Source: Anaerolineales bacterium (GTDB lineage Bacteria > Chloroflexota > Anaerolineae > Anaerolineales > UBA11858). From it: a stretch of DNA of 64,000 nucleotides. A program made the position numbers and the translations under genes. Under the pieces are notes generated by a model, which saw only the letters and a program-made list of their open reading frames with translations, searched no databases and was not told the DNA's origin. The stretch lies in NCBI GenBank assembly GCA_028278545.1, contig JANQED010000151.1:1-64000 (forward strand), given 5' to 3'. Below are positions 62,974-64,000 of the stretch, piece after piece. Position 1 is the stretch's first letter, and the number at the start of each line of letters is the position of its first letter.

Positions 62974-63459
62974 ATGAATACACCTGATCGCAATCAAAAA
63001 ATTGAGGCGTATGGCAGTGCGTATGACTTGTTGGTGACAGCCTTGAAACGCTTCCCCCAAGAGATGTGGCACTTCAAGCCGGCCACAGATCAGTGGAGCA
63101 TCCACGAGATCATCATCCACATCACAGATAGTGAGGCCAACAGTTATGTCCGCTGTCGGCGTTTTATCGCCGAGCCTGGGGAAGCGCTGATGGCTTACGA
63201 TGAGAATAAGTGGGCGCGCGATCTGGATTACGACGGGCAAGACACCGCTGAAGCGTTGGAATTGTTCCGCTGGCTGCGGCAGAACAGTTATCGTTTAATC
63301 AAAACCTTATTCGAAAGCGTCTGGGGGCACCAGGCTTACCACCCAGAAAGTGGTATCATGTCTATGGAGGATTGGTTGGATACTTATACGCGGCATGTGC
63401 CAGACCACATCGAACAGATGGAGCGGGTTCACGCCGCTTGGCTGCGAGAGCAGGCTTGA
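62974..63459 (+). CDS. DinB-family protein
   Basis: 161 residues from the ATG at 62974, which follows GGGAG. It has WSIHEIIIHITDSEANSYVRCRRF and YTRHVPDHIEQMERVH. The three His expected for DinB metal binding are in WSIHE and RHVPDH. DinB four-helix proteins include bacillithiol-dependent transferases; the substrate is unknown. Confidence 0.88.
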   Translation: MNTPDRNQKIEAYGSAYDLLVTALKRFPQEMWHFKPATDQWSIHEIIIHITDSEANSYVRCRRFIAEPGEALMAYDENKWARDLDYDGQDTAEALELFRWLRQNSYRLIKTLFESVWGHQAYHPESGIMSMEDWLDTYTRHVPDHIEQMERVHAAWLREQA

Positions 63460-63485
63460 TTTCCGATAAGTTAGAGATTTGATCC

Positions 63486-63718
63486 ATGCGACGACTCGAA
63501 CAAGCATCCCGGTAGAAGGCTGTTGAGTTCATCAAGAGCCACGCCCGCCGTCTGGAACGAGTTCTCTATCAGTATCGTTTTGAAAACGCATCTGTGGAGG
63601 ATGTGGTTGCCGCGTTGTTCAGGTATCAGAATGCTGGCGGCGGGTTTGGTCATGCCCTGGAGCCGGATGTTGAAAAGTCTCTATCGAGGGCGGGGGCAAC
63701 AGGCAACTGCCACTTAAA
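63486..63718 (+). pseudogene. Broken prenyltransferase/squalene-cyclase-like gene fragment
   Basis: From the ATG at 63486 the frame reads nine codons, then TAG at 63513-63515, then KAVEFIKSHARRLERVLYQ and YQNAGGGFGHALEPD. The QNxGGGFGHALEPD pattern is typical of the N-terminus of a family of alpha-toroid proteins. The frame runs into the convergent acyltransferase gene and loses similarity near 63700. Stop plus truncation indicate a decayed gene. Confidence 0.65.
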
Positions 63719-64000
63719 TTACGTTAGCAATTCTTTGAGGCGGGGGTGGTCAGCATAGACGCCATGATAGCGTGAGGGCAGTAGCGCTGCAATCTGGCAC
63801 ATGATCTCGGCGGTGTGTTTTTTCAGCGATGCTTCCCTATTTTTTCTGTCTAAAGTCGGTAAACTGAATGGCTCGCCCACTCGGATAGTTACCGGGGACC
63901 TGCGCAACTTCTTAAGGCTGTCGAGCACAACTCGATCCTCGGTCCCCGTCAGGGCCACGGGGATGATCGGTGCCCCGGTCTTGGTCGCCACATAAGCCGC
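63719..64000 (-). CDS. plsC: 1-acyl-sn-glycerol-3-phosphate acyltransferase, 3' part
   Basis: The C-terminal 93 residues are present; the frame stays open to the right end. ATKTGAPIIPVALTGTED and the following VTIRVGEPFSLP match the tail of PlsC-type acyltransferases. The HX4D catalytic motif would lie outside the window. It acylates lysophosphatidate in membrane-lipid synthesis. Confidence 0.85.
   Translation of the reverse strand, partial: AAYVATKTGAPIIPVALTGTEDRVVLDSLKKLRRSPVTIRVGEPFSLPTLDRKNREASLKKHTAEIMCQIAALLPSRYHGVYADHPRLKELLT

Noticed and set aside
1..64000. CRISPR array, prophage or insertion sequence
   Set aside because: No regularly spaced direct repeats, transposase or phage structural genes were seen on either strand.

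Overview
The window is ordinary bacterial chromosome of moderate G+C. The gene families suggest a heterotrophic, probably anaerobic or facultative member of the Chloroflexota, most likely Anaerolineae-like. This is an inference from family content: Pro/Thr-rich TPTPT lipoproteins, an Hdr/Etf/2-oxoacid:ferredoxin oxidoreductase cluster, a PPi-type phosphofructokinase and degenerate short-period repeats between genes. There is no rRNA, tRNA, prophage, IS element or CRISPR array. About 65 genes are supported, cut at both ends: a histidine kinase at the left and a PlsC-type acyltransferase at the right.

Layout. 1-11.5 kb: histidine kinase, a protein resembling mycobacterial tuberculosinol synthase Rv3378c, a PflX-like radical SAM protein, esterases, a CoA-binding protein, a GAF-GGDEF diguanylate cyclase, a GNAT enzyme, an unassigned structured RNA with its own promoter and terminator, proS, and a MerR regulator with two effector domains and a textbook MerR operator. 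11.5-12.6 kb: a DUF3179 gene whose reading frame holds a TGA exactly where the family has the first Cys of a CxxC motif, followed by a hairpin, so it is a candidate selenoprotein. It has a second, unexplained TGA. 12.8-23.7 kb: a minus-strand fatty-acid oxidation block (SCP2, thiolase, FadN-like enzyme, two acyl-CoA dehydrogenases, metallo-hydrolase, TetR) with a PPi-type phosphofructokinase and a lipoprotein inside it. A 36-bp perfect palindrome overlaps the TetR promoter.

24.6-26 kb: an ArsR-type regulator and a 55-residue partner, read from a consensus promoter bracketed by two identical-type operator dyads. 26.2-38.4 kb: hpt, etfB, etfA, a GAF protein with a four-Cys tail, HdrCB, a giant double HdrA-MvhD fusion, a small unknown protein and the four subunits of a 2-oxoacid:ferredoxin oxidoreductase. 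This looks like one electron-transfer operon. It could take electrons from the acyl-CoA dehydrogenases through Etf to an Hdr-type flavin complex and ferredoxin. A four-helix-bundle gene and a possible remnant of another interrupt it, each bordered by short-period repeats.

38.8-64 kb: a VWA surface protein, methylglyoxal synthase, an ECF sigma factor, secreted esterases/peptidase with a decayed extra copy, a crtI-like/crtB-like pair, an XRE-DUF4870 regulator with a visible operator, lactate dehydrogenase, an HI0933-like flavoprotein, ligA, an alpha-oxoamine synthase, an RlmI-like methyltransferase, and assorted small enzymes. It closes with a broken prenyltransferase-like gene.

All family names come from reading motifs by eye. 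No database search or folding program was run.
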